A stretch of DNA of 64,000 bases from CAZVED01 sp964626205 (GTDB lineage: Bacteria; Patescibacteriota; Patescibacteriia; SG8-24): contig CAZVED010000002.1 in the NCBI GenBank assembly GCA_964626205.1, forward strand, positions 78,230 to 142,229, given 5' to 3'. The notes below the pieces were generated by a model. The model was not told the DNA's origin, ran no database searches, and saw nothing but the letters and a program-made list of their open reading frames with translations. A program made the position numbers and the translations under genes. Shown here piece after piece: positions 8,829 to 16,729 of this stretch. Position 1 is the first letter of the stretch. Each line of letters opens with the position of its first letter.

Positions 8829-10922
8829 TCAGGATTTGGACTCCGTCGCATCCTTCGGCATACGGTGCAGACCGGACAAGTACAGCGTCGGCGACGACAG
8901 CCACGACCACCCTACTGCAAGGCGAAGTAGTGTGCGGCTGACCGTGATTGCCGAGAACATCGAGACGATCACGCCGAGACCGAGCGTCAACGCGAAGCCC
9001 TTGATAAGGCTCGTGCTCGTGTAGAAGAGGATGACGCAGGAGATAAGCGTCGTGAAGTTCGAGTCGCGGATGGAGAGCCAAGCGCGGCGGAAACCTTCAT
9101 CAACCGAGGAGCCGAGCGTACGTCCGCGAAGGATCTCTTCTTTCATGCGCTCGAAGATGAGGACGTTCGCATCTACGGCCATACCGACGGAGAGGATAAA
9201 GCCAGCGATGCCGGAGAGTGTCAGCGTGACCGGGATAACCTTGTACAATGCGAGGTTGATGGTGGAGTACAGGACCAACGCGAGAACGGCGATGAGGCCG
9301 GCTAAGCGGTAATAGAGCAGCATGAACGCCGCGACCGCGAAGAAGCCGAGCATGCCAGCGCTCAACGAAAGATCCAGAGACTCCTTGCCAAGCGTGGCGC
9401 CGACGGACTGCTGGCTCTCCAAGCGAATTGGGACTGGGAGCGCACCAGCGTTCAGGCGGCGAACCAGCAACTTGCCCTCCTGAATGGTAAAGTTGCCCGT
9501 GATAACAGCGCTTCCATCATGAATGGTCTCATTGACGGTCGGAACACTGATCGCCTCGCCGTCGAGGTAGATGGCGACCGGCTTACCGATGTTGCGCGAC
9601 GTAATATCGCGGAATAGGTCGCGGCCCTCCTCATTGAACTCCAAGCCGACCTGCGGAGCATTAGTGTTCGGCTCGAACTGCAGCGTGGAGCGCTTGAGAT
9701 GCTTGCCAGAGAGCTCCGTCGCCTTCCACGGATCGACCGGCGGGAGGTAGTCGAAAGCGGTCTTCACGGAGGCAAGGACGTGGCGCAATCGATACTCCTG
9801 GACCGTCCGCTCGTCATGTTTGAGGATGACGTGATAGCCAAACGCGGACTCTGCCGGCTCCGCGCTGATAGCACCCTTTGCGAGCGCGAAGACGGCGTCT
9901 TCGAACGGCGCCACCATCATACCGCGACCGAACCAGCCAAGCGTACCACCGAGCGGACCGCTGCCGCCGTCCTCGGAGCGCTCCTTCGCGAGGTCAGCGA
10001 AGTTCTCTGCCGTCGCCATGGCGATGATGTCCTTTGCCGCGGCAAGCGCCTCTTCTTTGGTGCGCGTCGCCGTGCACCCCGTCGCTCCGGTCCAGCAGAC
10101 GAGAATATGCGAGGCCTCAACCTCTTGTGCGCCATCGCGGCGCTCTTCGATCTTTACGATATGATGACCCGCCTCAGTCGTGACGATGGACGGGAGAACC
10201 GTTCCCGCTTCCTTGCCATCCACTGCCGCATACAGCACCGGATCGATGGCCGTCGGACCGACGAAGCCCATGTCACCACCATTCCCCTTCGTCGTGACAT
10301 CATCAGAAAACTCGGCAGCGAGCGCGGCGAGATCTTCTCCATCTGTCGCTTTCGCGAGCACATCATTCGCCTTGGTGAGTGCCGCAACATTATGCGCAGC
10401 CATGTCCGCCTTCTCTTCTGCGGTCAGCTCGCGCTGCGGCTCGACCTCGCCGAACTCCTTGAATTCAAGAAGCGGTGTTTCGCCAATAAGACGAATGGCC
10501 TCAGAGATGTCGCTGATGCCTGCGAGGTCCACAATGACGCGCCAGTCCTCGCCCGACCGGTTCGTTTGGACGAGCGGCTCGGACACGCCGAACGCGTTCA
10601 CGCGGCGCTCAATGACATCACGGACGCCAGAGATGGCCTCCGCACGCTCTGCCTCGTCGACGTTCGCGACGTCCGCCACGTAGACGAGATGCGTGCCGCC
10701 TTGCAGATCGAGACCAAGACGATAGGGAACGCTCCAGAAATGCGGGACGGATGCGCCCGTCTTGGCGTTCACCCAATCGGCGGCGGCATTCCAGTACCTG
10801 CCGTCAGCGATGCTGCCGGTGATGATGAACAGTGCGAGGACGAAGACAGTCGCCCGGCGGACGCGTCCGCGCGGCGTCTTGGGGGCGAAGATGGAGCCCA
10901 GGAACGAGAGGGGTTTTGCCAT
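8829..10922 (-). CDS. secD: SecD with inserted parvulin-like domains
   Basis: 697 residues from the ATG at 10922. A normal SecD frame is present: first helix at about 23-42, RLGLDLQGGTHLVY near 68-81, the P1 head, and C-terminal helices with GMAVDANVLIFERMKEE and FRRAWLSIRDSNFTTLI. Between about residues 168 and 377 the P1 region carries about 200 extra residues that look like parvulin (PpiC-type) prolyl isomerase. One partial copy ends GTVLPSIVTTEAGHHIVKIEER. One near-complete copy runs from VEASHILVCW through GGTLGWFGRGMMVAPFEDAVFALAKG to FGYHVILKHDER. A third stub (YRLRHVLASVK) follows. SecD homologues without this insert have about 450-620 residues. Probably couples translocation with folding of exported proteins (inference). 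Confidence 0.9.
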   Translation of the reverse strand: MAKPLSFLGSIFAPKTPRGRVRRATVFVLALFIITGSIADGRYWNAAADWVNAKTGASVPHFWSVPYRLGLDLQGGTHLVYVADVANVDEAERAEAISGVRDVIERRVNAFGVSEPLVQTNRSGEDWRVIVDLAGISDISEAIRLIGETPLLEFKEFGEVEPQRELTAEEKADMAAHNVAALTKANDVLAKATDGEDLAALAAEFSDDVTTKGNGGDMGFVGPTAIDPVLYAAVDGKEAGTVLPSIVTTEAGHHIVKIEERRDGAQEVEASHILVCWTGATGCTATRTKEEALAAAKDIIAMATAENFADLAKERSEDGGSGPLGGTLGWFGRGMMVAPFEDAVFALAKGAISAEPAESAFGYHVILKHDERTVQEYRLRHVLASVKTAFDYLPPVDPWKATELSGKHLKRSTLQFEPNTNAPQVGLEFNEEGRDLFRDITSRNIGKPVAIYLDGEAISVPTVNETIHDGSAVITGNFTIQEGKLLVRRLNAGALPVPIRLESQQSVGATLGKESLDLSLSAGMLGFFAVAAFMLLYYRLAGLIAVLALVLYSTINLALYKVIPVTLTLSGIAGFILSVGMAVDANVLIFERMKEEILRGRTLGSSVDEGFRRAWLSIRDSNFTTLISCVILFYTSTSLIKGFALTLGLGVIVSMFSAITVSRTLLRLAVGWSWLSSPTLYLSGLHRMPKDATESKS

Positions 10923-10942
10923 AGTCTGGGGTAAAAAATGGT

Positions 10943-10958
10943 CTGCGGATATCCGCAG
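10943..10958. promoter_or_regulatory. 16-bp perfect palindrome in the secD leader
   Basis: CTGCGGATATCCGCAG lies between the secD -10 box and its start codon. It could be a repressor site or an mRNA hairpin. No known operator was recognised. Confidence 0.45.
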
Positions 10959-10968
10959 CAACCCGTAT

Positions 10969-10997
10969 AGTCTAGGGAATGAGGCAGATTCATGCAA
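10969..10997 (-). promoter_or_regulatory. Promoter of secD-secF
   Basis: TTGCAT (10992-10997), 17-nt spacer, TAGACT (10969-10974) on the minus strand, giving a leader of about 40 nt that contains the palindrome. Confidence 0.5.
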
Positions 10998-11062
10998 CAT
11001 GCCACGACCCCGGAAAACCATATACGGTCAAGACGACGTCCGACTCGACGTTACGGATGCCC

Positions 11063-11091
11063 TTGAAAACCCGGCTCTGCTCCGGTATGTT
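11063..11091 (+). promoter_or_regulatory. Promoter of the 11118 gene
   Basis: TTGAAA (11063-11068), 17-nt spacer, TATGTT (11086-11091). Confidence 0.55.
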
Positions 11092-11112
11092 CTCCTGGCG
11101 TATCCAGGAGAA
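11090..11112 (+). promoter_or_regulatory. Inverted repeat covering the ribosome-binding site of the 11118 gene
   Basis: TTCTCCTGG (11090-11098) is the exact complement of CCAGGAGAA (11104-11112), with a 5-nt loop. The right arm holds the AGGAG site 7 nt before the ATG. If the transcript starts upstream of 11090 the site would be masked. If it starts near 11098, as the -10 box implies, this is a DNA palindrome instead. Confidence 0.5.
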
Positions 11113-11117
11113 TCGAC

Positions 11118-11840
11118 ATGGACGATGCAAACCTGCTCCTTTCTAAGCACGCGACTGCGCTCGACACGGCGATGGAAGCCGATGATCAGGAGATCGCATC
11201 GCTGAAGCAAACGCTCCAGCAGACGCAGATGCGCCGCTCACTGCGCTACAAGATGCGCAAGGACATCACGAACGTACAGACCTTTTTCGAACCGTTCGGC
11301 CTCTGGCGACCGGAGCCGGGTATCTGGACCTTCGTCCGTGCCTACGAAACGCGCGATGGCATCCTCACCGATGTCACGCCGCTCGTCATTCCGGACATCG
11401 TGATCGAACGCACATGGCATCGCCCGACGCCTGAGACGCGCGGGAAGTCGGAACGGCGCATGACGTCGACACCCATCGCTCCGGAAGAGGTCATCACGGA
11501 GGCCACGTCCCGCTACCCTGACGCGAAGTTCGTCCGCGGAACGTTCGCCGATGCGCTCTGGCAACCGTGTCCGAGCTGCGTCCAACCTGCGTTCCTGACC
11601 TTCACCTACCTGCCACCATTGCCGGACGACGATCAGCACTCCTTCCGGTACGAGTCGTTCGAAGTGAACCGTATCTGCTTCGACTGCGAACGTATCGATG
11701 ACATCGCGATGTACACCCATGAACGCGACTACCCAAGGAGTCATGGGCGCGTGACCGCCGAAGAGAGGGCTCGACACCTCGCAGAACGAGAGGCTGTTCC
11801 GCTCCTCAAAGCCTTCACCTACGTTCCCTCCAAGGACTGA
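11118..11840 (+). CDS. Uncharacterised protein with a CPSC...CFDC zinc-ribbon-like pair
   Basis: 240 residues, not recognised. The N-terminus (1-50) is helical and charged (MDDANLLLSKHATALDTAMEADDQEIASLKQTLQQ). The middle is tryptophan- and proline-rich (FEPFGLWRPEPGIWTF). Two CxxC pairs, CPSC at about 152-155 and CFDC at about 191-194, are spaced as in a zinc ribbon. The C-terminus is charged. The start is set by AGGAG 7 nt before the ATG. It has its own promoter and a shared terminator with rlmN. Cytosolic by appearance. Confidence 0.7.
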   Translation: MDDANLLLSKHATALDTAMEADDQEIASLKQTLQQTQMRRSLRYKMRKDITNVQTFFEPFGLWRPEPGIWTFVRAYETRDGILTDVTPLVIPDIVIERTWHRPTPETRGKSERRMTSTPIAPEEVITEATSRYPDAKFVRGTFADALWQPCPSCVQPAFLTFTYLPPLPDDDQHSFRYESFEVNRICFDCERIDDIAMYTHERDYPRSHGRVTAEERARHLAEREAVPLLKAFTYVPSKD

Positions 11841-11845
11841 AACGC

Positions 11846-11875
11846 AAAACCGCCCTGTCATGGGCGGTTTTTCTT
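11846..11875 (+). terminator. Terminator between the converging 11118 gene and rlmN
   Basis: Stem AAAACCGCCC/GGGCGGTTTT with a 6-nt loop, followed by TTCTTT. The A-rich left arm lets it serve both strands; it overlaps the rlmN stop. Confidence 0.8.
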
Positions 11876-12886
11876 TCCTGATTCCTTGTTCGCCAGCTGT
11901 CCACAGGCCGCGTCGATATCCTCGCCGAAGCTGATGCGGTGTGTCACGGAGACCCCTTTCTTGATGAGCCGATCCATGAACGCCGAGCGGTTCTCGCGAG
12001 GAGAGCTCACATACGCTCCTGTCGTGTGGTACTTGATGAGGTTCAGGTGATAGAGCGGCTTCGCGAGGAGCGTCGCGAGCTCGTCAGCGACCTCCGGCGT
12101 GTCGTTGAGATCCTTGATGAGCAAATACTCGAACATCACCTTGCGGTTGGTCTTCGCGACGTACGTCTCGATGGCCGGCATGAGCTTCGCGAGCGGGTAC
12201 GCGCGATTGACCGGCATGAGGCGCGTACGGAGGTCGTCGTTGGGCGCATGGAGCGAAATCGCAAGGTTGAACTGCTGCGGCTCGTCGGCCATGCGCAGGA
12301 TGCCCGCGACGATGCCACAGGTGGAGATGGAAATGTGCCGCGCGCCCATGGAGAATCCCTTCTGGTCATTGAGCGTTCGTGCGGCCGTCATGACGGCATC
12401 GTAGTTGTGCATCGGCTCGCCCATGCCCATGAAGACCATGTTCGTAACCTTCTCGCCACGCGGCTTGAGCAAACGTGCGAAGAAAAGCACTTGGTCCACG
12501 ATCTCCGCGGAGGTGAGGTTGCGCTTGAGGCCCATGGTGCCGGTGGCGCAGAACGTACAAGCCATCGGGCAGCCGGCCTGCGAGGAGACGCAGACGGTGT
12601 TACGTCCGCCATGATGCTTCATGAGCACCGTCTCGATGACGTTACCGTCCGGCAGCTTAAACGCGGCCTTGATGGTGTCGCCGCGCGAGGACTCTTGTTG
12701 GCGGACGATCTCGAAGTCGAAGATTGGAGCTTCGGCATGCAGCTTCGCTCGAAGCGCTGCGGAAAGCGTGGTGACCTCGCTCCAATCGGAAACCAAGCCC
12801 TTATAGACGGCTTCCTTAATCTGGTCGAGGCGGAACTTCGGCTCCCCCGCCTCTTCGAGGATGGTCGTAACGCGTTGGATATCCAT
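11858..12886 (-). CDS. rlmN: 23S rRNA / tRNA adenine-C2 methyltransferase RlmN
   Basis: Radical-SAM enzyme that methylates C2 of A2503 in 23S rRNA and of A37 in tRNA. 342 residues, a normal length. The [4Fe-4S] motif is CPMACTFC (C106, C110, C113). SAM-binding elements include VFMGMGEPMHNYD. The C-terminal catalytic cysteine is C328 in AACGQLANKE. The N-terminal helical domain starts MDIQRVTTILEEAGEPKFRLDQ. No Shine-Dalgarno site is seen upstream of the ATG; its own promoter lies 17 nt away. Confidence 0.95.
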   Translation of the reverse strand: MDIQRVTTILEEAGEPKFRLDQIKEAVYKGLVSDWSEVTTLSAALRAKLHAEAPIFDFEIVRQQESSRGDTIKAAFKLPDGNVIETVLMKHHGGRNTVCVSSQAGCPMACTFCATGTMGLKRNLTSAEIVDQVLFFARLLKPRGEKVTNMVFMGMGEPMHNYDAVMTAARTLNDQKGFSMGARHISISTCGIVAGILRMADEPQQFNLAISLHAPNDDLRTRLMPVNRAYPLAKLMPAIETYVAKTNRKVMFEYLLIKDLNDTPEVADELATLLAKPLYHLNLIKYHTTGAYVSSPRENRSAFMDRLIKKGVSVTHRISFGEDIDAACGQLANKESGKKNRP

Positions 12887-12903
12887 AAAATGGAGAACGG
12901 GGC

Positions 12904-12932
12904 ACTCTAGCGCATCCGCACGAAAATATCAA
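12904..12932 (-). promoter_or_regulatory. Promoter of rlmN
   Basis: TTGATA (12927-12932), 17-nt spacer, TAGAGT (12904-12909) on the minus strand. Divergent from the promoter at 12953. Confidence 0.6.
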
Positions 12933-12952
12933 GTATCGACAGGGTGCGACGG

Positions 12953-12981
12953 TTGACGCGGGCGTAAAAACGAGCTACGCT
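12953..12981 (+). promoter_or_regulatory. Promoter of the 13009 P-loop gene
   Basis: TTGACG (12953-12958), 17-nt spacer, TACGCT (12976-12981). The leader carries GGAGG at 12998-13002. Confidence 0.65.
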
Positions 12982-13008
12982 CGGATGTCCTGCCTACGGA
13001 GGTGCGCC

Positions 13009-13608
13009 ATGGAGGACCATGAAGAGTATGTACGCCCTCGCTGCATCATCGCGCTCATTGGGCCATTAGGGTCCGGCAAGCGGACGCTCGCGGCAAAGGT
13101 CGCGGACCTGTACGCGGCGTCGCATGCGGACCAACTCACGCTCTTTCCTCTCAGCACGACACGAGTGGTCGGTACGCGACCGAACGATGTCTTGTTCTTC
13201 CGACATCTGCATCCGCTGCACTTCGGAGCGCTCGCGCTTGCCGGACGCATCGTCGACGCGATGGAGCATCTCGGCGAACGGTACGGCTACAACCGCAACC
13301 AGCTCGACGAGACGCTCGAGCGCAAGGACATCATCTCTCCCATGCGCGCACAGGCGGTCGTCGCCCTGCGCCAGCTCGGCTACGTCGTGCACGTCGTGCG
13401 CGTCATCGCCAAGGATCGGTACGGCGAGGCACGCATGGAATGCGACCGTGACCCGCTTGTCCGCGCCTGCTCGCTTCGGGCGGACATGACGCTCATCAAC
13501 GTCTTCGATGATAACGGTCTCAAGATGTCCGTGAACCATCTCGCTTACCTCGTGACCATGTGGACCGGCTACGAGCATCCTGTCCCGAAAGGTATCCCGC
13601 TTCTCTAG
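13009..13608 (+). CDS. P-loop nucleotide-binding protein, kinase-like
   Basis: 199 residues from the ATG at 13009, 6 nt after GGAGG. A frame extending to 12985 would lack this site. RPRCIIALIGPLGSGKRTLAAKVADLYA has a Walker A motif (GPLGSGKRT, 18-26), as in guanylate-kinase and shikimate-kinase type folds. A likely base-binding region with FFRHLHPLHFGALALAGRIVDAMEHLGERYGYN follows. No clear LID motif was recognised, so the substrate is open. Monocistronic: own promoter and a strong terminator. Confidence 0.65.
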   Translation: MEDHEEYVRPRCIIALIGPLGSGKRTLAAKVADLYAASHADQLTLFPLSTTRVVGTRPNDVLFFRHLHPLHFGALALAGRIVDAMEHLGERYGYNRNQLDETLERKDIISPMRAQAVVALRQLGYVVHVVRVIAKDRYGEARMECDRDPLVRACSLRADMTLINVFDDNGLKMSVNHLAYLVTMWTGYEHPVPKGIPLL

Positions 13609-13613
13609 AACGG

Positions 13614-13645
13614 AAGACCGGCGCACGTGCGCCGGTCTTTTTTCA
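13614..13645 (+). terminator. Terminator after the P-loop gene
   Basis: Near-perfect palindrome AAGACCGGCGCAC/GTGCGCCGGTCTT followed by TTTT. Confidence 0.85.
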
Positions 13646-13658
13646 TTCCGTCAGGCGA

Positions 13659-14666
13659 CTACCTCTTCCGCGGCGGCGTCATGCCGAGATATTTCCGCCA
13701 TGCCGCACGCGCGACGAGGAAGACAATCCACCAGAAGAGCACGAACGGGATGAGGACGCCGATACCGATGATGACGAGCCAGATGAGCCCGACGAGCATG
13801 GCCTGGAAGACGCGGACGAGCGCCTGCGCGGCTTCTTTCATGCTCGTAACCGGACGGAATTCCTTCGTTGGGAGGCGCACGGCGGCCTCTTCTGCAAGCG
13901 AGACGCTGATCGTCGAGAACGACGTCTGGTTCTCGAGATACTGCCGCTGCCCTTCGAGAGCTTCGATCTGATAACGGACGTTGGAAAGCTCGCGCTGTAC
14001 CGCAAGGATGTCTTCCACGCTGGTGGCGCGATTGAGGATCGCGAGGTACGTCGTTTCTTGTGCCTTGGCATTACGCAGCCGCGCCTCGAGGTCCGTATAC
14101 TGTTCGGTGACATCCTGCCCAGAGACGGATTCGCTCTTCACGACATTCGCGATGCCTTTGATCTCCGTCATCGCCGCCTCGAACATGTCGGACGGGACAC
14201 GAATCGTGACGTAGCCGCTGAATGTGCCATCACCGCGCTCGTTCACCGACGACTGCTGCACGAACCCTTTCTGCGCCACGGCGATCACCGAGATACGGTC
14301 AATGCCTTCTTGGACACTATCGACCACGAGGTTGAGGCTGGCATTCTTGATGACACGTTGCTCGACATCGGCGGCGGTCGGGCCAGCGGACGGCTGCATC
14401 GGCGGCATGATGCCGATCTTCGCCTCGCCGAACGACGCGTCCATGTCCGGTGCCGGCATCCCGGCAGGGGCAGAGACCATGTCGTACGCCACACCGCGTG
14501 CGGACTCTTCTGCGCCAAGCCAATTCGCGGACGAACCGTCTGTCTGCATCATCACACTACCGGTCGAAAGTCGGATTCCAGACTTTCCTTCAAACATCGT
14601 CAGAAGTACCGCGAGCGCGAGCACGCCGAGCAGTACAATGGCGATACCTTTCGTTCGGTCATTCAT
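13659..14666 (-). CDS. DUF4349-domain membrane protein
   Basis: 335 residues from the ATG at 14666; another ATG 6 nt upstream is possible. An N-terminal helix (GIAIVLLGVLALAVLLTMF) acts as a signal anchor. The DUF4349 domain begins at RVIKNASLNLVVDSVQEGIDRISVIA and contains the coiled-coil stretch QYTDLEARLRNAKAQETTYLAILNRA. A C-terminal helix (MLVGLIWLVIIGIGVLIPFVLFWWIVFLVARAAW) follows. Family members are envelope proteins of unknown function. A TATACT -10 box lies upstream around 14704-14709. Confidence 0.85.
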   Translation of the reverse strand: MNDRTKGIAIVLLGVLALAVLLTMFEGKSGIRLSTGSVMMQTDGSSANWLGAEESARGVAYDMVSAPAGMPAPDMDASFGEAKIGIMPPMQPSAGPTAADVEQRVIKNASLNLVVDSVQEGIDRISVIAVAQKGFVQQSSVNERGDGTFSGYVTIRVPSDMFEAAMTEIKGIANVVKSESVSGQDVTEQYTDLEARLRNAKAQETTYLAILNRATSVEDILAVQRELSNVRYQIEALEGQRQYLENQTSFSTISVSLAEEAAVRLPTKEFRPVTSMKEAAQALVRVFQAMLVGLIWLVIIGIGVLIPFVLFWWIVFLVARAAWRKYLGMTPPRKR

Positions 14667-14727
14667 GACCATAAGAACTGTTGGGTCAGTTAGATAACTA
14701 CAGGCAGTATAGCACATTCCCGTCACC

Positions 14728-14756
14728 TTGACGCCGGATCCCGTTCCTGCTACGCT
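14728..14756 (+). promoter_or_regulatory. Promoter of the 14804 gene
   Basis: TTGACG (14728-14733), 17-nt spacer, TACGCT (14751-14756), the same boxes as at 12953. Confidence 0.65.
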
Positions 14757-14803
14757 GGCACGTCCGTCATCCCGACGGATCGATGCTTTTCTCGGAGGGT
14801 CCC

Positions 14804-15457
14804 ATGCACGATGTCCGTTCCACCTTGCTCCGACTGCTGTCCGCGAAGATGTCCGCCAACGAAGCCGAACGCCGCCTCATGATCCTGCGTCCCCTGTGGG
14901 ACGAGGAGTACGACGGCTGCCTGTCGGCGCCCGCGGAAATCGCCACCGACAGTCTCATTCCCGCGCTTCAGTCCGCGCTCGACCGCAACAACCATGCCGA
15001 CGTGCGCATCGCGGTCGTGAGCCTGAGCTCGCTCATCGCCCCGGAGCTGCCGTTCGCAACGAAGCGCGCGCAGGCCCAACACGCCATCCGCTTCCGCGAG
15101 TCGGCCTACGCCGCGGTCCGGGAATCGACGGCGGAGAACTTCCTCTCCCTGCTCCATCGCTCCGTTCCCGGCGGCCTCGCCATGCTCGACACCGTGCTCT
15201 TGCCGGCGGACCTCACGCACGAACGGCACTCCACGGTGCTCCCCTGCCTCGAGTCGTACGCCAAGCCCGACGCCAAGCAGATCCGCAAGGCGCTGCTCTA
15301 CGTCTACCTCGACTGCTCGCTCCACGAGAAGCTCGCCGGGGTCGCAAAGCGCATCGAGCGCATCTGCGAACTCGCGAGCACGAAGGCCGTCCCGTACGGC
15401 ATCCGCCACTCCGATCCGGGCGAAGCACACCCCGCGTTCCTGTTCATCGCCGGCTGA
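14804..15457 (+). CDS. Uncharacterised helical protein
   Basis: 217 residues, not recognised. Mostly helical and soluble, with no signal peptide or metal motif. It begins MHDVRSTLLRLLSAKMSANEAERRLMILRPLW. The start is fixed by GGAGG at 14794-14798. An in-frame ATG seven codons earlier would place that site inside the gene. A very GC-rich alternative frame on the same strand is a shadow. Own promoter and a textbook terminator make it monocistronic. Confidence 0.65.
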   Translation: MHDVRSTLLRLLSAKMSANEAERRLMILRPLWDEEYDGCLSAPAEIATDSLIPALQSALDRNNHADVRIAVVSLSSLIAPELPFATKRAQAQHAIRFRESAYAAVRESTAENFLSLLHRSVPGGLAMLDTVLLPADLTHERHSTVLPCLESYAKPDAKQIRKALLYVYLDCSLHEKLAGVAKRIERICELASTKAVPYGIRHSDPGEAHPAFLFIAG

Positions 15458-15482
15458 GCGACGTGCTCACCAGCAAACGAAA

Positions 15483-15515
15483 GACCCGCACCATCAATGG
15501 TGCGGGTCGTTTTTT
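15483..15515 (+). terminator. Terminator after the 14804 gene
   Basis: Perfect 10-bp stem GACCCGCACC/GGTGCGGGTC, 6-nt loop, then GTTTTTT. Confidence 0.9.
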
Positions 15516-15579
15516 ATTGCGTCGGTTCGTAACACTTTGCCGCATGAGACGAGACGGACATGGCGATGCAGCGCGTAGT

Positions 15580-15667
15580 GCACGATGGGTACCTCTTTCG
15601 AACCTTTAGGTTCGACAAGAGGTGCCCGGAGATGCACGGCTTCGTGCTGCGGTCCGCCATTCCGTTC
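15580..15667 (+). repeat. Hairpin repeat, family C, copy 1
   Basis: Long hairpin at 15587-15627: GGGTACCTCTTTCGAACC, loop TTTA, then GGTTCGA-C-AAGAGGTGCCC, about 17 pairs with one bulge. It is followed by GAGATG and, after a short insertion, TCCGCCATTCCGTT. The same arrangement recurs at 49048-49121. Non-coding; it abuts the stop of the next gene. Confidence 0.65.
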
Positions 15668-16132
15668 TTATGCCGGCAAGAGTTCGCGCTCCTCTTCCTC
15701 CTCCACCTCAGCAACAACAGCGTCCTCGGGCATTGCGACAGCTTCCGCACGCGCGGCCTTAGCATCCTTTTCCTCGAGCTCCGCGTCCTTCACGAACTTC
15801 ACAGCAAACTGCGGAACGTAACGGACGTTGTTCTCGTCGATGACCTCGACCGGTTCACCCTTCACGTACATGTTGAGCGCGACGTCCGCGAGGAGCTCCG
15901 CGTCGTGCTTGATCTCATTGCCGAGATCGTCGATCTGGTTCGCGTCCGAGAGCGCCGCGGCCATGACCTGGGACTCGATGGACTTCTTGCGCTCCTTCAT
16001 CGTCTTCAACTCATCGATGAGGTTGCGGTATTCGTCGTTCTGGGCGAGCTCGTCCTTGAACATCTTCTTGAGATCGGCGCGCTGGCGCTTGTTCGACTGG
16101 AGGCGCGTGTAGACTTCGATCAGGTTCGCCAT
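15668..16132 (-). CDS. Small charged coiled-coil protein
   Basis: 154 residues from the ATG at 16132 (MANLIEVYTRLQSNKRQRADLKKMFKDELAQ). Helix- and charge-rich, with likely coiled coil over 10-70 and a very acidic C-terminal tail (EEEEERELLPA). No family recognised; no signal peptide or membrane segment. Longer in-frame extensions upstream lack a start signal and would cross a terminator. Possibly a structural or nucleic-acid-associated accessory protein, but nothing in the sequence shows this. Confidence 0.6.
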   Translation of the reverse strand: MANLIEVYTRLQSNKRQRADLKKMFKDELAQNDEYRNLIDELKTMKERKKSIESQVMAAALSDANQIDDLGNEIKHDAELLADVALNMYVKGEPVEVIDENNVRYVPQFAVKFVKDAELEEKDAKAARAEAVAMPEDAVVAEVEEEEERELLPA

Positions 16133-16212
16133 ACGGGTTCGTCGTTTAGGGTTTTGAAGCCTGAGGATACCACACCGACCGCGAGGCGCCAGCCGACGGT
16201 TGTCCACACACG

Positions 16213-16240
16213 AAAAAGCCGCCCTCTCGAGGGCGGCTTT
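16213..16240 (-). terminator. Terminator of the MazG/AlkD/NlpC-like operon
   Basis: Perfect 12-bp stem AAAGCCGCCCTC with its complement and a 2-nt loop; TTTTT follows on the minus strand. Confidence 0.8.
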
Positions 16241-16241
16241 G

Positions 16242-16721
16242 CTACCATGCAGGCCGATAGACGGCGATGACGTCGCGGACCGGCGTGCCATCCTCCTTGG
16301 CACCGCTCGTCAGATGATGCCGGACGACGCGACGCTCCTTGGCGCTCGTGGACACCGCTTCGTCGTCCCCGACTGCGAAGCCGATGTGGCTATGCGGCGT
16401 ACCGTCGCTCTCCAGACGATCCTCCCACACGACGACATCGCCCGGACGTGACGACTGATCGGTCCGGTGCCACCCCCGCTCGTCCAGCACCCGTCGCAAG
16501 GACGCGACGGTCGCGACCGGACGGTCAATGAGGCCAGCCAACGTCAGGACGGAGCTCGCAAAGACGGCACAGGAATACTCGCCGTCGTTCAGGACGTCCG
16601 TCACCGTCCCGTCATCCTTGCGACGCACAAAGAGCGACGCGAACATGCGCGTCCCCGGCGCGTTCTCGATCATGCGCAGGTACGTTTCGAAACGGAGAGG
16701 TTCGAGGTTCTGGTCGGGCAT
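16242..16721 (-). CDS. NlpC/P60- or CHAP-like cysteine hydrolase (tentative)
   Basis: 159 residues. A cysteine starts a helix in DGEYSCAVFASSVLTLAGL (Cys about 50). About 60 residues later HSHIGFAVGDDEAVSTS supplies a histidine on a strand. This is the Cys...His order of NlpC/P60 and CHAP peptidoglycan or amide hydrolases, with RPGDVVVWEDRL matching their typical 'GDvvvw' strand. No signal peptide, so it may act inside the cell or be exported another way. Third gene of an operon, 8 nt after the AlkD-like stop. Family assignment is by motif only. Confidence 0.5.
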   Translation of the reverse strand: MPDQNLEPLRFETYLRMIENAPGTRMFASLFVRRKDDGTVTDVLNDGEYSCAVFASSVLTLAGLIDRPVATVASLRRVLDERGWHRTDQSSRPGDVVVWEDRLESDGTPHSHIGFAVGDDEAVSTSAKERRVVRHHLTSGAKEDGTPVRDVIAVYRPAW

Positions 16722-16729
16722 AGGAATCC

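Noticed and set aside
14728..15609. 293-codon plus-strand frame overlapping the 14804 gene
   Set aside because: Arg/Pro/Gly-rich shadow; the Shine-Dalgarno site, promoter and terminator fit the 14804 frame.
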